Shown: positions 55,203-63,868 of the stretch, in pieces
Layout: each line of letters opens with the position of its first letter
Position numbering within the stretch: position 1 is the first letter of the stretch
Source: Bacteroidales bacterium
GTDB lineage: Bacteria; Bacteroidota; Bacteroidia; Bacteroidales; G3-4614
Direction of reading: 5' to 3'
Length of the DNA: 64,000 nucleotides
Assembly: GCA_017559955.1 (NCBI GenBank)
Contig: JAFYPQ010000031.1
Location: forward strand, 18,181 to 82,180
Notes under the pieces: model-generated
What the model was told of the DNA's origin: nothing
What the model saw: only the letters and a program-made list of their open reading frames with translations
Databases searched by the model: none
Made by a program: the position numbers and the translations under genes

Positions 55203-56420
55203 ATGAAAAATTGTGTTACCATAAAATTTATACTGCTACTAACCCTTATCCTATCTTATACATCATTAAAGGGAGAAGGGTTATACGAGAGAAACTATTT
55301 TAATCGTTTGGCAAACGATGGAGAAAATATCTGGATTGCAACAAGCAAAGGAGTTGTAAGATATAATAAAACCGAAGAGAAAGTCTATAATGCGAATAAG
55401 AGATTAGGACTTGAAGATGACGATATTGTAAATTGTATAAAAACCGACAAGAACAATAATCTATGGTTTTCAGTAGAAAAGAAAGGCGTATTTTGCTACA
55501 ACGGAGAAGAACTTTCGAAGCGAAACGATTCCTATATCAACACTCTTTTAAGGCTCTCGTTTGCTTTCGACTCGAACGACTCTATTTGGATATCGGCAGG
55601 CGGATATTACATCTCGCCTCAAATTGACGATATACAAATAGGATACACAACTCCCGACAACTATTCAATCAAACAAAACGCCTATATTATGGATATGGAG
55701 TTTGATAGCAAAGATAATTTGTGGATATCAATCTTTGGAGAGTATAACTCTATTTTGTTGCACAAAAAAGAGAACACCTTTTGCGAAAGTATTATTGCCG
55801 AAGGGAATATGGTTATACCTTCGCTGACAATTGACAAAGATGATAATATTTGGTATAGCATTGAGAGGAGTATCATTCATTACAATACCACTACAAACAG
55901 CAAAACCCGATATTGGAACGACACCGACAGCAACATTCCTGCCGCCCATTTCTTTGCAAGCGACATTGATAAAGAGGAAAACGTATGGTTTACATCATCG
56001 CATTACCTGCTACGATATAACGGAGAAAATTTCAAATGGTGGAATTGCTACGGATACCACAAAGCCCGAGCAATATTGTGCGACGACGACTGTGTATGGA
56101 TACTAATGGAAAGCGATGAGCTTTTTAAATTCGAAGACGAAAAGTTCTCATACATCGACCTTGAAGCTGAGGTGATGAACATCAAAGAGAATATTGTTTC
56201 AGATAACAAAACAAAAGCGTATATTGCAAACGGAGTGCTTAATGTTGAAAACGAAGAAGGCATAACCTCGGTAGAGGTTTATAACTCTCTTGGCACCCCT
56301 CTCTTCCGGAGAGAGGCAGGGGGAGAGGATACCTCTATCCAAATTCCTCTTCCTGCAACATTAAATGGTGTGATAATCGTTAAGGTAAACAACGAAGTTG
56401 TAAAGGTTGTATGTAAATAA
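55203..56420 (+). CDS. Secreted two-component-regulator-type propeller protein with T9SS sorting domain (paralog 1)
   Basis: Signal peptide (FILLLTLILSYTSLKG) then repeated blades of the ligand-sensing propeller family: IWIATSKGVVRYNKTEEKV, NNLWFSVEKKGVFCYNGEE, DNLWISIFGEYNSI, DNIWYSIERSIIHYNTTT, NVWFTSSHYLLRYNGENF, about seven to nine repeats. Instead of the histidine kinase usually attached to such propellers in Bacteroidota, it ends in a T9SS type A domain (~330-405). 405 aa. Paralogous to the next gene; their final 200 bp and downstream 48 bp are nearly identical. Function unknown; a surface binding protein is likely. Confidence 0.85.
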   Translation: MKNCVTIKFILLLTLILSYTSLKGEGLYERNYFNRLANDGENIWIATSKGVVRYNKTEEKVYNANKRLGLEDDDIVNCIKTDKNNNLWFSVEKKGVFCYNGEELSKRNDSYINTLLRLSFAFDSNDSIWISAGGYYISPQIDDIQIGYTTPDNYSIKQNAYIMDMEFDSKDNLWISIFGEYNSILLHKKENTFCESIIAEGNMVIPSLTIDKDDNIWYSIERSIIHYNTTTNSKTRYWNDTDSNIPAAHFFASDIDKEENVWFTSSHYLLRYNGENFKWWNCYGYHKARAILCDDDCVWILMESDELFKFEDEKFSYIDLEAEVMNIKENIVSDNKTKAYIANGVLNVENEEGITSVEVYNSLGTPLFRREAGGEDTSIQIPLPATLNGVIIVKVNNEVVKVVCK

Positions 56421-56468
56421 TTACTGAAAGCTAAGAAGATATAAGCTCTTTAAGAATTACAAACCTCT
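56205..56468 (+). repeat. 264-bp near-identical block, copy 1 (sorting domain plus 3' flank)
   Basis: Aligns without gaps to 57710-57973 with 11 mismatches, covering the sorting domain, the stop codon and 48 bp of non-coding DNA. Sequence upstream of it in the two genes is clearly diverged. Confidence 0.9.
56296..56329. repeat. Dispersed palindrome inside propeller gene 1
   Basis: CCTCTCT-TCCGG-AGAGAGG stem followed by CAGGGGGAGAGGA, translated as part of TPLFRREAGGED in the sorting domain. Same element as intergenic 33573-33606. Confidence 0.75.
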
Positions 56469-56502
56469 ATATAAATGTAAAATAGTGTTAAAAGCTGAAA
56501 AA

Positions 56503-56510
56503 TATATTTG
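56503..56510 (+). promoter_or_regulatory. Candidate -7 element of propeller gene 2
   Basis: TATATTTG, 69 bp before ATG 56579. Confidence 0.45.
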
Positions 56511-56578
56511 TATTTTATAAATAATAATTTTACATTTACTGCAAAATGTAATTAACAAATAAAATAGGAGCTAATACT

Positions 56579-57925
56579 ATGAAAAATATTGTATTAGAAT
56601 ATAATTTGCTGTTAATCCTTATTTTGTTTCCTTTCACTATAAGCTATGCTGATCAATTTAGTAAATTCAAAAATGAGTTACATACAAATAGATTAACGTT
56701 AAGGGATAATGCTGTATGGATTGTTGCGAGTAAGGGGTTAGTAAAATATGATAAAACTGCAGAAAAAGTTTCTTCTGTTTCGGGAGAGTTGGGGATAAGG
56801 CCAGACATAGAATACTTATCAATAGCTTCAACATCCGACAACTCATTATGGTTTGCTTCTGAGTATTATGGAGTTATAAAATATGATGGAAAGATGTATG
56901 ATTATGCCGATAGCTATATTGCTGAGCAGATAGGCCAAAGATATATGTACGCTTTTATAGAAGACTCCGACGGTAGGGTATTTGTTGGTGATTTGGATAA
57001 TATATTCTATGTTGATAATTTAACTCCTTTTGATAGTAATAAATCTTATTATCATTGTTTGCAAATGTATCAGCTATCTAATGTTGCAGACGGAGCGACT
57101 GGAGGAGGATTTCTGATTATGGATATGGAATTTGATAGTAAGGGTAATTTATGGATTGTATCGGATAATAGTAATGCAAATATTAACGATAGCGAGAGAG
57201 AATTGGCTACATTGATAAAAAAGAGCAAGGATGGTCTTAATGAAATATTGGAAACAACAAATATGTTTCCATATTCATTCTTTGATGCCGAACCTATATT
57301 GAATTTTGAAAATATAAATGCGACCTCGTTAGTGCTTGATAAAGAAGACAACATTTGGTTTACCTCTGAAGAAGGAATTCATTGTTACAACCAAATATCG
57401 CTTAAAGATAGTATCATGACAAATGCTACCAACCCAAATATACCTGCTACTCAATTTTATGCTAACGACACTGATGATATAGGTAATATATGGTTCTCAT
57501 CATCTACAACATTGATGAAGTATGATGGAACTGATTTTATCACATACACTTGCCCGGATTATAACGAAGCCCGTTCAATTCTATGCGATGGAGATATTGT
57601 TTGGGTATTATTAAAGGACGACAAGTTGTTGAAATTCCAAAACAATGAATTTGAGACAATCGACCTTACTCCCGCAGTAATGGGAATTAGCGAAACTGTT
57701 ATTGAAGCAAACAAAACAAAAGCGTATATTGCCAACGGAGTGCTTAATGTTGAAAACGAAGAAGGCATAACCTCAGTAGAGGTTTATAACTCTCTTGGCA
57801 CCCCTCTCTTCCGGAGAGAGACAGGGGGTGAGGATACCTCTATCCAAATTCCTCTTCCTGCAACATTAAATGGTGTGATAATCGTTAAGGTAAACAACGA
57901 AGTTGTAAAGGTAATTTGTAATTAA
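56579..57925 (+). CDS. Secreted propeller protein with T9SS sorting domain (paralog 2)
   Basis: Same design as the preceding gene: signal peptide (LLLILILFPFTISYA), propeller blades (VWIVASKGLVKYDKTAEKV, NSLWFASEYYGVIKYDG, GNLWIVSDNSNANI, DNIWFTSEEGIHCYNQI, GNIWFSSSTTLMKYDGTDF) and a T9SS type A domain from ~375. 448 aa, longer than paralog 1 owing to extra loop sequence in the middle. Base use in the blade region is more AT-rich than in paralog 1, while the last 215 bp match it almost exactly, suggesting gene conversion or insertion of a shared sorting-domain cassette. A hairpin terminator follows. Confidence 0.85.
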   Translation: MKNIVLEYNLLLILILFPFTISYADQFSKFKNELHTNRLTLRDNAVWIVASKGLVKYDKTAEKVSSVSGELGIRPDIEYLSIASTSDNSLWFASEYYGVIKYDGKMYDYADSYIAEQIGQRYMYAFIEDSDGRVFVGDLDNIFYVDNLTPFDSNKSYYHCLQMYQLSNVADGATGGGFLIMDMEFDSKGNLWIVSDNSNANINDSERELATLIKKSKDGLNEILETTNMFPYSFFDAEPILNFENINATSLVLDKEDNIWFTSEEGIHCYNQISLKDSIMTNATNPNIPATQFYANDTDDIGNIWFSSSTTLMKYDGTDFITYTCPDYNEARSILCDGDIVWVLLKDDKLLKFQNNEFETIDLTPAVMGISETVIEANKTKAYIANGVLNVENEEGITSVEVYNSLGTPLFRRETGGEDTSIQIPLPATLNGVIIVKVNNEVVKVICN

Positions 57926-57973
57926 TTACTGAAAACTAAGAAGATATAAACTCTTTAAGAATTACAAGCCTCT
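57710..57973 (+). repeat. 264-bp near-identical block, copy 2
   Basis: Partner of 56205-56468; about 96% identical, extending 48 bp past the stop codon. Confidence 0.9.
57801..57834. repeat. Dispersed palindrome inside propeller gene 2
   Basis: CCCCTCTCTTCCGGAGAGAG followed by ACAGGGGGTGAGGA; its 3' part matches the intergenic copy (GGTGAGGA) better than paralog 1 does. Confidence 0.75.
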
Positions 57974-57979
57974 CGGTTC

Positions 57980-58016
57980 GAGGCTGTGCCGAAATTAAAA
58001 ATTATGGCACAGTCTC
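57980..58016 (+). terminator. Terminator after propeller gene 2
   Basis: GAGGCTGTGCC (57980-57990) pairs with GGCACAGTCTC (58006-58016) with one G-U, followed by GTTATTTTTTATT; a smaller GCCTC/GAGGC hairpin overlaps just upstream. Confidence 0.78.
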
Positions 58017-58081
58017 GTTATTTTTTATTATTTTCATAAAAGTTTGTTGTTTTATTTTGAACGAAAAAGACAATTATTTTT

Positions 58082-58089
58082 TATTTTTG
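58082..58089 (+). promoter_or_regulatory. Candidate -7 element of the ftsX operon
   Basis: TATTTTTG fits TAnnTTTG; a TTTG lies 22 nt upstream (58056-58059). The first gene starts at 58147. Confidence 0.5.
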
Positions 58090-58146
58090 CAAAAAATTTG
58101 GGTAAGTATGCCCTTTTGGATAATCTTATTTTTTATTTAGTTAATA

Positions 58147-59028
58147 ATGAGCCAAGACAATAACAAACACCATATATCGTTTTTCAACGCCAGAGTAACC
58201 TCTATTATAAGTATTTCTCTTGTATTATTTCTTTTAGGTATTGTTGTTTCTCTCTCAATTTTAGGTACTCAACTCACCAAACATATTAAAGAGAATATGG
58301 GTTTTACTATTGTCATTAAAGATTCGGCGAGCAAACGAGGAATTGAAAGCGTTAAAAAGGAATTGGATAAAGCTCCATACGTTAAGGCTGTTCAATTTAT
58401 ATCGAAAGATGATGCATTAAAAGAGTTGGAACTCGAACTTGGTGAAAATCCTATGGACCTTTTAGGTTTTAACCCCCTTCAATCATCGATAGAGATTAAA
58501 CTTTTAGCAGAATATGCATCTACCGACTCTCTTGCTTGGATTGAGGCTGATATTAAAGAGTATAACGAGGTTGTTTCGGAGGTTATTTGCCAAAAAGATG
58601 TTATTCAGGTTATAAATGATAATCTGCGTAAGGCTGAAATAATTTTGCTTTCAATATCGGCAGTTTTAATGATTATATCATTTGCTCTTATAAGCAACAC
58701 CATTCGCCTGATGGCATATTCGAGACGTTTTCTTATTCATACGATGAAACTTGTTGGTGCGACACCTGCATTTATCAGACGTCCGTTTATTATAAGAAAT
58801 GTTGTTGAAGGTCTTGTGGCGGCTGTAATTGCAATACTTCTGCTTTCGGGATGTGCATACTATTTGGTTAGCGAGTTTGAAAATCTCGCTGTTTTAATAA
58901 ACTTTTTCACCCTCATTCAAGTTTTCGGTATTGTTTTGGTGTTAGGCGTTGTTCTTACATCAATCTCGGCATTCTTCGCCATAAACCGATATATTTCAAT
59001 GAACAGAGACGATCTTTACTACTTATAA
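58147..59028 (+). CDS. ftsX: Cell-division permease FtsX
   Basis: Membrane partner of the FtsE ATPase that controls septal peptidoglycan hydrolases. Seen: N-terminal membrane helix (ISISLVLFLLGIVVSLSIL), a periplasmic domain (~50-165, GFTIVIKDSASKRGIESV, KELELELGENPMDLLGFNPL) and three further helices with the FtsX signature RRFLIHTMKLVGATPAFIRRPFIIRN. 293 aa. ftsE is not adjacent. It is the first gene of the conserved run to folK. Confidence 0.94.
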   Translation: MSQDNNKHHISFFNARVTSIISISLVLFLLGIVVSLSILGTQLTKHIKENMGFTIVIKDSASKRGIESVKKELDKAPYVKAVQFISKDDALKELELELGENPMDLLGFNPLQSSIEIKLLAEYASTDSLAWIEADIKEYNEVVSEVICQKDVIQVINDNLRKAEIILLSISAVLMIISFALISNTIRLMAYSRRFLIHTMKLVGATPAFIRRPFIIRNVVEGLVAAVIAILLLSGCAYYLVSEFENLAVLINFFTLIQVFGIVLVLGVVLTSISAFFAINRYISMNRDDLYYL

Positions 59029-59047
59029 CAAATAAATTTACAACAAT

Positions 59048-59314
59048 ATGGCAATTAAAAACAACGATAATAACGAAGTGAGTAATTTTGCTTTAGCAAA
59101 GACAAACTATATCCTTATTGCTATTGCATTTGCTTTTGTTATTTTAGGTTTTATTCTTATGGCAGGGGATAGCTCTACCCCTGAGAATTATAACCCCGAC
59201 GTGTTCAGCTGGCGTCGCATAGTTTTAGGTCCCACCATCTCATTTATTGGTTTTGTAGCCATTGTATTTGCTATTATGTACAAAGGTGAAAAAAGAGAAG
59301 AGGAGAATAGATAA
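59048..59314 (+). CDS. DUF3098 small membrane protein
   Basis: 88 aa with two hydrophobic helices ([20 protein letters not shown] and [20 protein letters not shown]) separated by the conserved [12 protein letters not shown] loop, matching DUF3098. Function unknown, but it is found between ftsX and uppP across the phylum, so a role in envelope or division is plausible. Its stop overlaps the uppP start (TAATG). Confidence 0.9.
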   Translation: MAIKNNDNNEVSNFALAKTNYILIAIAFAFVILGFILMAGDSSTPENYNPDVFSWRRIVLGPTISFIGFVAIVFAIMYKGEKREEENR

Positions 59315-60159
59315 TGGAATGGTTTGAAGCTTTAATATTGGGTTTGATACAAGGTCTTACAGAGTACCTTCCCATAAGCAGCAGCGGTCATTTAACCATT
59401 GCATCTAATTTTATGGAATTTACGAAACCCGAAGAGATACTTCCATTTACTGTATTACTTCACGTTGCAACAGTTTTAAGCACCGTGGTTATTCTATACA
59501 AAGAGATTGGTTGGATTTTCAAGGGTTTGTTTCAATGTCCGAACAATGAATGTAACAACACAACAAAATGTTGCGGGTTAAGACTTAATACACAACAACA
59601 ATATGTTCTTGCCATTATAGTATCTATGATTCCTGTTGGCATTGCAGGACTATTTTTTAAAGATGCCGTTGAGGCAACTTTCGAGGGGTTGACAATTGTC
59701 GGTTGTTGCCTATTGGTTACTGCCGCTCTATTGGCTTTCTCGTACTATGCAAAGCCCCGCCAAAAAGATAAAATCTCTTTAAAGGATGCTTTTATTATCG
59801 GTTTGGGACAAGCTTTCGCAGTACTTCCCGGGCTTTCTCGCTCAGGTACTACCATTGCTACCGGACTTATATTGGGCAACAGAAAAGAGAATATGGCTCA
59901 ATTCTCGTTTCTTATGGTAATCCCCCCCATATTGGGTGAAGCTCTTTTGGAGAGTATCGATATTGTAAAGGGAGGTATCAGTGCATCATTTGGAAATATA
60001 AGTGCCTCGGCTCTTATAATTGGATTTTTGACAGCTTTCGTCTCAGGTTGTATCGCTTGCAAATGGATGATTTCAATTGTAAGAAGAGGTAAATTGATAT
60101 ACTTTGCATACTACTGCTTAGCAGCAGGATTATTTACTTTGATTTATTCATTTTTTTAA
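59314..60159 (+). CDS. uppP: Undecaprenyl-diphosphatase
   Basis: Integral membrane enzyme recycling undecaprenyl pyrophosphate for cell-wall synthesis; also confers bacitracin tolerance. Seen: [19 protein letters not shown] (first signature), [13 protein letters not shown], and [15 protein letters not shown] (second signature) with eight or so helices. 281 aa. Overlaps DUF3098 by 1 bp. Confidence 0.97.
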   Translation: MEWFEALILGLIQGLTEYLPISSSGHLTIASNFMEFTKPEEILPFTVLLHVATVLSTVVILYKEIGWIFKGLFQCPNNECNNTTKCCGLRLNTQQQYVLAIIVSMIPVGIAGLFFKDAVEATFEGLTIVGCCLLVTAALLAFSYYAKPRQKDKISLKDAFIIGLGQAFAVLPGLSRSGTTIATGLILGNRKENMAQFSFLMVIPPILGEALLESIDIVKGGISASFGNISASALIIGFLTAFVSGCIACKWMISIVRRGKLIYFAYYCLAAGLFTLIYSFF

Positions 60160-60169
60160 TATATAGAAA

Positions 60170-60895
60170 GTGGGAAGAGAAATCGATAGAGATTTTGACT
60201 TTATAGGAGGAGAGATATTGCATTTCAATAAACCTCTGCATTGGACCTCGTTTAAACTTGTTAAGAAGTTAAGGGGGCATATACACCAACACTACGGTAT
60301 TAAAAAGTTTAAAGTTGGACATGCCGGAACTCTTGACCCTCTTGCAACAGGGGTTATGACAATATGCACAGGAAAGGCAACAAAACTTATCGAATCGCTG
60401 CAAGGCGAAGATAAAGAGTATATCACAACCATTGCCTTGGGGGCAACTACTCCCTCGTTCGATTTAGAAACCGAGATTGACCAAACCTATCCCACCCAGC
60501 ACATTACTCGTGAAAGAGTAGAAGAGGTATTAACCTCTTTTGTAGGAGAGATAGAGCAAGTTCCTCCAATATTTTCAGCTTGTAAAATAGATGGAGAGAG
60601 AGCTTATAAACTTGCTCGTAAAGGAGATGATGTTGAGCTTAAAGCCAAAGTTATAAGAATAGATGAAATTGAACTGTTAGAGTTCTCTCAAACATCAATA
60701 AGAATAAGGGTCGCTTGTGGCAAAGGTACCTACATTCGCTCTCTTGCGAGAGATATAGGTTTTGCATTAGAGAGCGGAGGACATCTTACCGAATTGATAA
60801 GGACCCGTGTAGGCAAAACAAAATTGGAAGATTGCTACTCGGTTGACGATATTGCCGATATTGTTTCGAGAGGAATAGCCCTTAAAAGAGAATAA
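60170..60895 (+). CDS. truB: tRNA pseudouridine(55) synthase
   Basis: Makes pseudouridine 55 in the T-loop of tRNAs. Seen: FNKPLHWTSFKLVKKLR, catalytic Asp56 in GHAGTLDPLATGVM, KEYITTIALGATTPSFD, and CGKGTYIRSLARDIG. 241 aa. The start is GTG 60170, 10 bp after the uppP stop; no ATG lies at a suitable place. Confidence 0.95.
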   Translation: MGREIDRDFDFIGGEILHFNKPLHWTSFKLVKKLRGHIHQHYGIKKFKVGHAGTLDPLATGVMTICTGKATKLIESLQGEDKEYITTIALGATTPSFDLETEIDQTYPTQHITRERVEEVLTSFVGEIEQVPPIFSACKIDGERAYKLARKGDDVELKAKVIRIDEIELLEFSQTSIRIRVACGKGTYIRSLARDIGFALESGGHLTELIRTRVGKTKLEDCYSVDDIADIVSRGIALKRE

Positions 60896-60934
60896 TAAAA
60901 GAAATTAGGAAAATTTTTAATCAAAAAAACAGAT

Positions 60935-61987
60935 ATGAAACTTTCAAAATTCAAATTTAAATTACCGGAGGAGTTGATAGCTCAATATCCTACCACACAT
61001 CGAGACGAAGCTCGTATGTTGGTTCTTCATCGTAAAACAGGAGAAATTGAGCATCTTGTTTTTAAAGATATTATTAAATTCTTTGACGAAGGCGACCTTT
61101 TTGTTTTTAACGACACTCAAGTATTTCCTGCTCGCCTTTATGGCAATAAAGAGAAAACAGGAGCTCAAATAGAGGTGTTCCTTCTTCGTGAATTAAACAG
61201 AACAAACCGTCTATGGGATGTTTTGGTTGACCCCGCCCGAAAAATAAGGATTGGTAATAAATTGTATTTTGGAGATGATGACTCGGTAGTGGCAGAGGTT
61301 ATCGACAATACAACTTCTCGTGGAAGAACTCTACGATTTTTATATGATGGAGAACACGAAGAGTTTAAGAGTTCTCTTCTTGCTCTTGGAGAGACTCCTC
61401 TCCCCGACTACATTAAACGTAAACCTGAGCCGGAAGATGCTGAGAGATACCAAACAATATTTGCCAAAAACGAGGGTGCAGTAGTTGCTCCTGCCGCAGG
61501 ATTACACTTCAGCCGAGAAATGATGAAGAGACTTGAAATCAGAGGTATCGATACCGCTTTCTTAACCCTTCACATAGGTTTAGGCAGCTTTAAAGATATT
61601 GATGTTGAAGACTTGACAAAACATAAAATGGACTCGGAGCCTATGATTGTAACCGACGAATTTGCAAAAACAGTCAATGCGGTTAAGGATGCCGAACGTA
61701 AGGTTTGTGTTGTTGGAACATCGACAATGCGAGCTATAGAAACAGCGGTATGCACAGGTTCTCATATTAACGAGTTTGAGGGATGGACAAACAAATTTAT
61801 ATTCCCTCCATACGATTTTTCTATTGCCAATGCAATGCTTACAAACTTCCATATGCCTCTATCAACAATGCTTATGATGACAGCATCTTTTGGAGGATAT
61901 GAGCAAACCATGGAGGCTTACAAAGAGGCAGTTAAAGAGGAATACCGCTTTGGTGCATACGGAGATGCAATGTTAATTGTTGACTAA
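60935..61987 (+). CDS. queA: S-adenosylmethionine:tRNA ribosyltransferase-isomerase
   Basis: Transfers and isomerises ribose from SAM to preQ1-tRNA in queuosine synthesis. Seen: [25 protein letters not shown] segment, [26 protein letters not shown] and [18 protein letters not shown]. 350 aa, full length. Its use of SAM links it loosely to metK control. It follows truB by 39 bp. Confidence 0.96.
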   Translation: MKLSKFKFKLPEELIAQYPTTHRDEARMLVLHRKTGEIEHLVFKDIIKFFDEGDLFVFNDTQVFPARLYGNKEKTGAQIEVFLLRELNRTNRLWDVLVDPARKIRIGNKLYFGDDDSVVAEVIDNTTSRGRTLRFLYDGEHEEFKSSLLALGETPLPDYIKRKPEPEDAERYQTIFAKNEGAVVAPAAGLHFSREMMKRLEIRGIDTAFLTLHIGLGSFKDIDVEDLTKHKMDSEPMIVTDEFAKTVNAVKDAERKVCVVGTSTMRAIETAVCTGSHINEFEGWTNKFIFPPYDFSIANAMLTNFHMPLSTMLMMTASFGGYEQTMEAYKEAVKEEYRFGAYGDAMLIVD

Positions 61988-62000
61988 CTGATGAATTAAT

Positions 62001-62480
62001 ATGAGCATTGTTTATCTGTCGTTAGGCTCAAATATGGGCAATAGAGAAGAGATACTTGAAGTCGCTATTAAAGAGATAGATAAACGTATTGGTAAAATCT
62101 CAAAAAGTTCGAGCAAATACGAAACCGAACCCTGGGGTTTTACCTCTCCCAATAAATTTATAAATATGGCAATAGAGGTTGAGACTCAGCTATCGCCAAC
62201 ACTTGTGTCGGAGATAGCTCACTCTATTGAGGATGATTTGGGCAGAATAAGGAACAAGGGTATAGAAGGATACGAGGACAGAGTTATTGATATTGATATT
62301 TTGATGATCGATAATATTATATCGAACGATAAAGGGCTCACTCTTCCTCATCCCAAAATGCATTTAAGGGAGTTTGTCATACTCCCATTATGCGAAATCG
62401 CACCTAAAACTATTCATCCTCTATTGCAAAAAACAATTGAAGAGATAAAAAATAATATAACAACACAAAACTCTATATGA
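62001..62480 (+). CDS. folK: Hydroxymethyldihydropterin pyrophosphokinase
   Basis: Folate pathway: pyrophosphorylates 6-hydroxymethyl-dihydropterin. Seen: YLSLGSNMGNREEIL, YETEPWGFTSPNKFINM, and RVIDIDILMIDN with LPHPKMHLREFVILPLCEIAP. 159 aa, normal. Its stop overlaps the start of the exosortase-like gene (ATGA). Confidence 0.95.
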   Translation: MSIVYLSLGSNMGNREEILEVAIKEIDKRIGKISKSSSKYETEPWGFTSPNKFINMAIEVETQLSPTLVSEIAHSIEDDLGRIRNKGIEGYEDRVIDIDILMIDNIISNDKGLTLPHPKMHLREFVILPLCEIAPKTIHPLLQKTIEEIKNNITTQNSI

Positions 62481-63172
62481 AAAGAATAACACCATACCAA
62501 GGGATTCTACGCTTACTAAAAAAAAGATTACCTGAAAAATATTGGAAAAGTTTAGGCAAATCAAGTACAAATGGCTTTTTCGGGCTTATTCTCTTCTTCT
62601 TAATATTTGGGTTCGTACGTATTATGTGGTGGGGAGCAGGAGATCATCCGGCATTTTATACAGGATGGAACGGGGAATATGACCCCAAACCGATAGAGTT
62701 TGTTGATTTCTCGGAATACAACCAATGGATATCTCTCCGTACTGCCGACGGAGTAGAGTTCTTTAACAAATATGCATTTATGCAAAATATCGAGAGGAAA
62801 CGTGAAAGCATCATAATCAGAGATGACGACGGCAAGTATCTTGGAGGTGTAAAAATATTCCCCAGCTGTGCCGGAAACCGAGAGATGATGATTATATTGC
62901 TTTTAATGCTCCTTATTCCGGGTCCGTCAAAACCCAAAATATGGTATATACCATCAGCACTTCTGCTGTTTTACATAATAAATTGTTTCCGTCTGGCATT
63001 AGTAAATCTTTCAACCATGGCAGAAGACGGCAGAGTATTTCAAGCCGCTCACGACTATTCGGGTATGGCAATGTCGGTATTTGTATTCTTTATATGGCTC
63101 TACTGGGAGAAAAAATATGCAGAAAAATATCGCTTGGAGAGATGGAAGAAGATAGATAAACTTGAAAAATAG
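62477..63172 (+). CDS. Exosortase/archaeosortase-like membrane cysteine transpeptidase
   Basis: Four to five hydrophobic helices (about 33-50, 136-150, 155-178, 196-212) surround the invariant exosortase triad: Cys131 in PSCAGNREMM, Arg172 in NCFRLALVN and His192 in AHDYSG. Exosortases remove C-terminal sorting tails of exported proteins and may attach them to an envelope anchor. The periplasmic loop ~57-125 (WNGEYDPKPIEFVDFSEYN) is unusually long and carries no motif I know. No tailed substrate or polysaccharide locus is adjacent. Translation is coupled to folK by a 4-bp overlap. The family call is good; the substrate is unknown. Confidence 0.8.
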   Translation: MKRITPYQGILRLLKKRLPEKYWKSLGKSSTNGFFGLILFFLIFGFVRIMWWGAGDHPAFYTGWNGEYDPKPIEFVDFSEYNQWISLRTADGVEFFNKYAFMQNIERKRESIIIRDDDGKYLGGVKIFPSCAGNREMMIILLLMLLIPGPSKPKIWYIPSALLLFYIINCFRLALVNLSTMAEDGRVFQAAHDYSGMAMSVFVFFIWLYWEKKYAEKYRLERWKKIDKLEK

Positions 63173-63180
63173 TTATTCTC

Positions 63181-63210
63181 TAACAACTAAAAACTAACAA
63201 CTGAAAACTG
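63181..63210. repeat. 7-bp periodic repeat before aroK
   Basis: TAACAACTAAAAACTAACAA and CTGAAAACTG, minus-orientation copy of the TTAGTTK family, ends directly at the aroK start codon and so forms its leader. Confidence 0.55.
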
Positions 63211-63744
63211 ATGATAATATACCTAATCGGCTACATGTGTTCGGGCAAAACCACACTTGGAGGCTTGCTTAAAGATATTGCAAAGGTTACTTTTACCGAC
63301 CTCGATCAATATATCGAAGAGAAAGAGGGTTGTTCGATAAATGAGATATTCTCTCGTAAAGGCGAAGAGGAGTTTAGAAAGATTGAGAGAGCATCACTCC
63401 GAGAGGTTAGTGAGAATATCGGTGGCATTATAGCAACAGGAGGAGGCACTCCTTGTTTCTTTGACAATATGGAATATATGAAAAGTAACGGTTGTGCGAT
63501 ATACCTCAGTTGTAGCAGGGAAGAGTTGGTGGAACGCATGAAAATATACAAAGCAACTCGACCTCTATTAAAAGATAAAAGTGATAGAGAATTAAAAGAG
63601 TTTATTGAAAACTCTCTTCCCAAACGAGAACATTTCTATAATAAAGCAACCATAATTATCGATGCCGACCCCCTATCGACAGAAAAAGGAGCAATAGAGA
63701 CAGCAAAAAAGGTTATTGAAATAATAGACTCGATAAATAACTGA
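63211..63744 (+). CDS. aroK: Shikimate kinase
   Basis: Phosphorylates shikimate in the aromatic amino-acid pathway. Seen: YLIGYMCSGKTTLGGLLKD (Walker A, GKTT at 12-15), the Asp of TDLDQYIEEKEG, FRKIERASLREV, and ATGGGTPCF. 177 aa. It starts 38 bp after the exosortase-like gene, behind a repeat tract. Confidence 0.95.
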   Translation: MIIYLIGYMCSGKTTLGGLLKDIAKVTFTDLDQYIEEKEGCSINEIFSRKGEEEFRKIERASLREVSENIGGIIATGGGTPCFFDNMEYMKSNGCAIYLSCSREELVERMKIYKATRPLLKDKSDRELKEFIENSLPKREHFYNKATIIIDADPLSTEKGAIETAKKVIEIIDSINN

Positions 63745-63749
63745 CAAAA

Positions 63750-63789
63750 CAGAGAGCGGAGAGACAGTGAAATATCTTTCCGCTATCTG
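63750..63789 (+). terminator. Terminator after aroK
   Basis: CAGAGAGCGGAGA (63750-63762) pairs with TTTCCGCTATCTG (63777-63789) at 11 of 13 positions, followed by TTTATT. Confidence 0.6.
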
Positions 63790-63868
63790 TTTATTAATGT
63801 TTTGTAATATTAAAATTATATTATATATTGCAATCGAAAAGTTTAACTCTATTGAAAAGGAGGCTATT

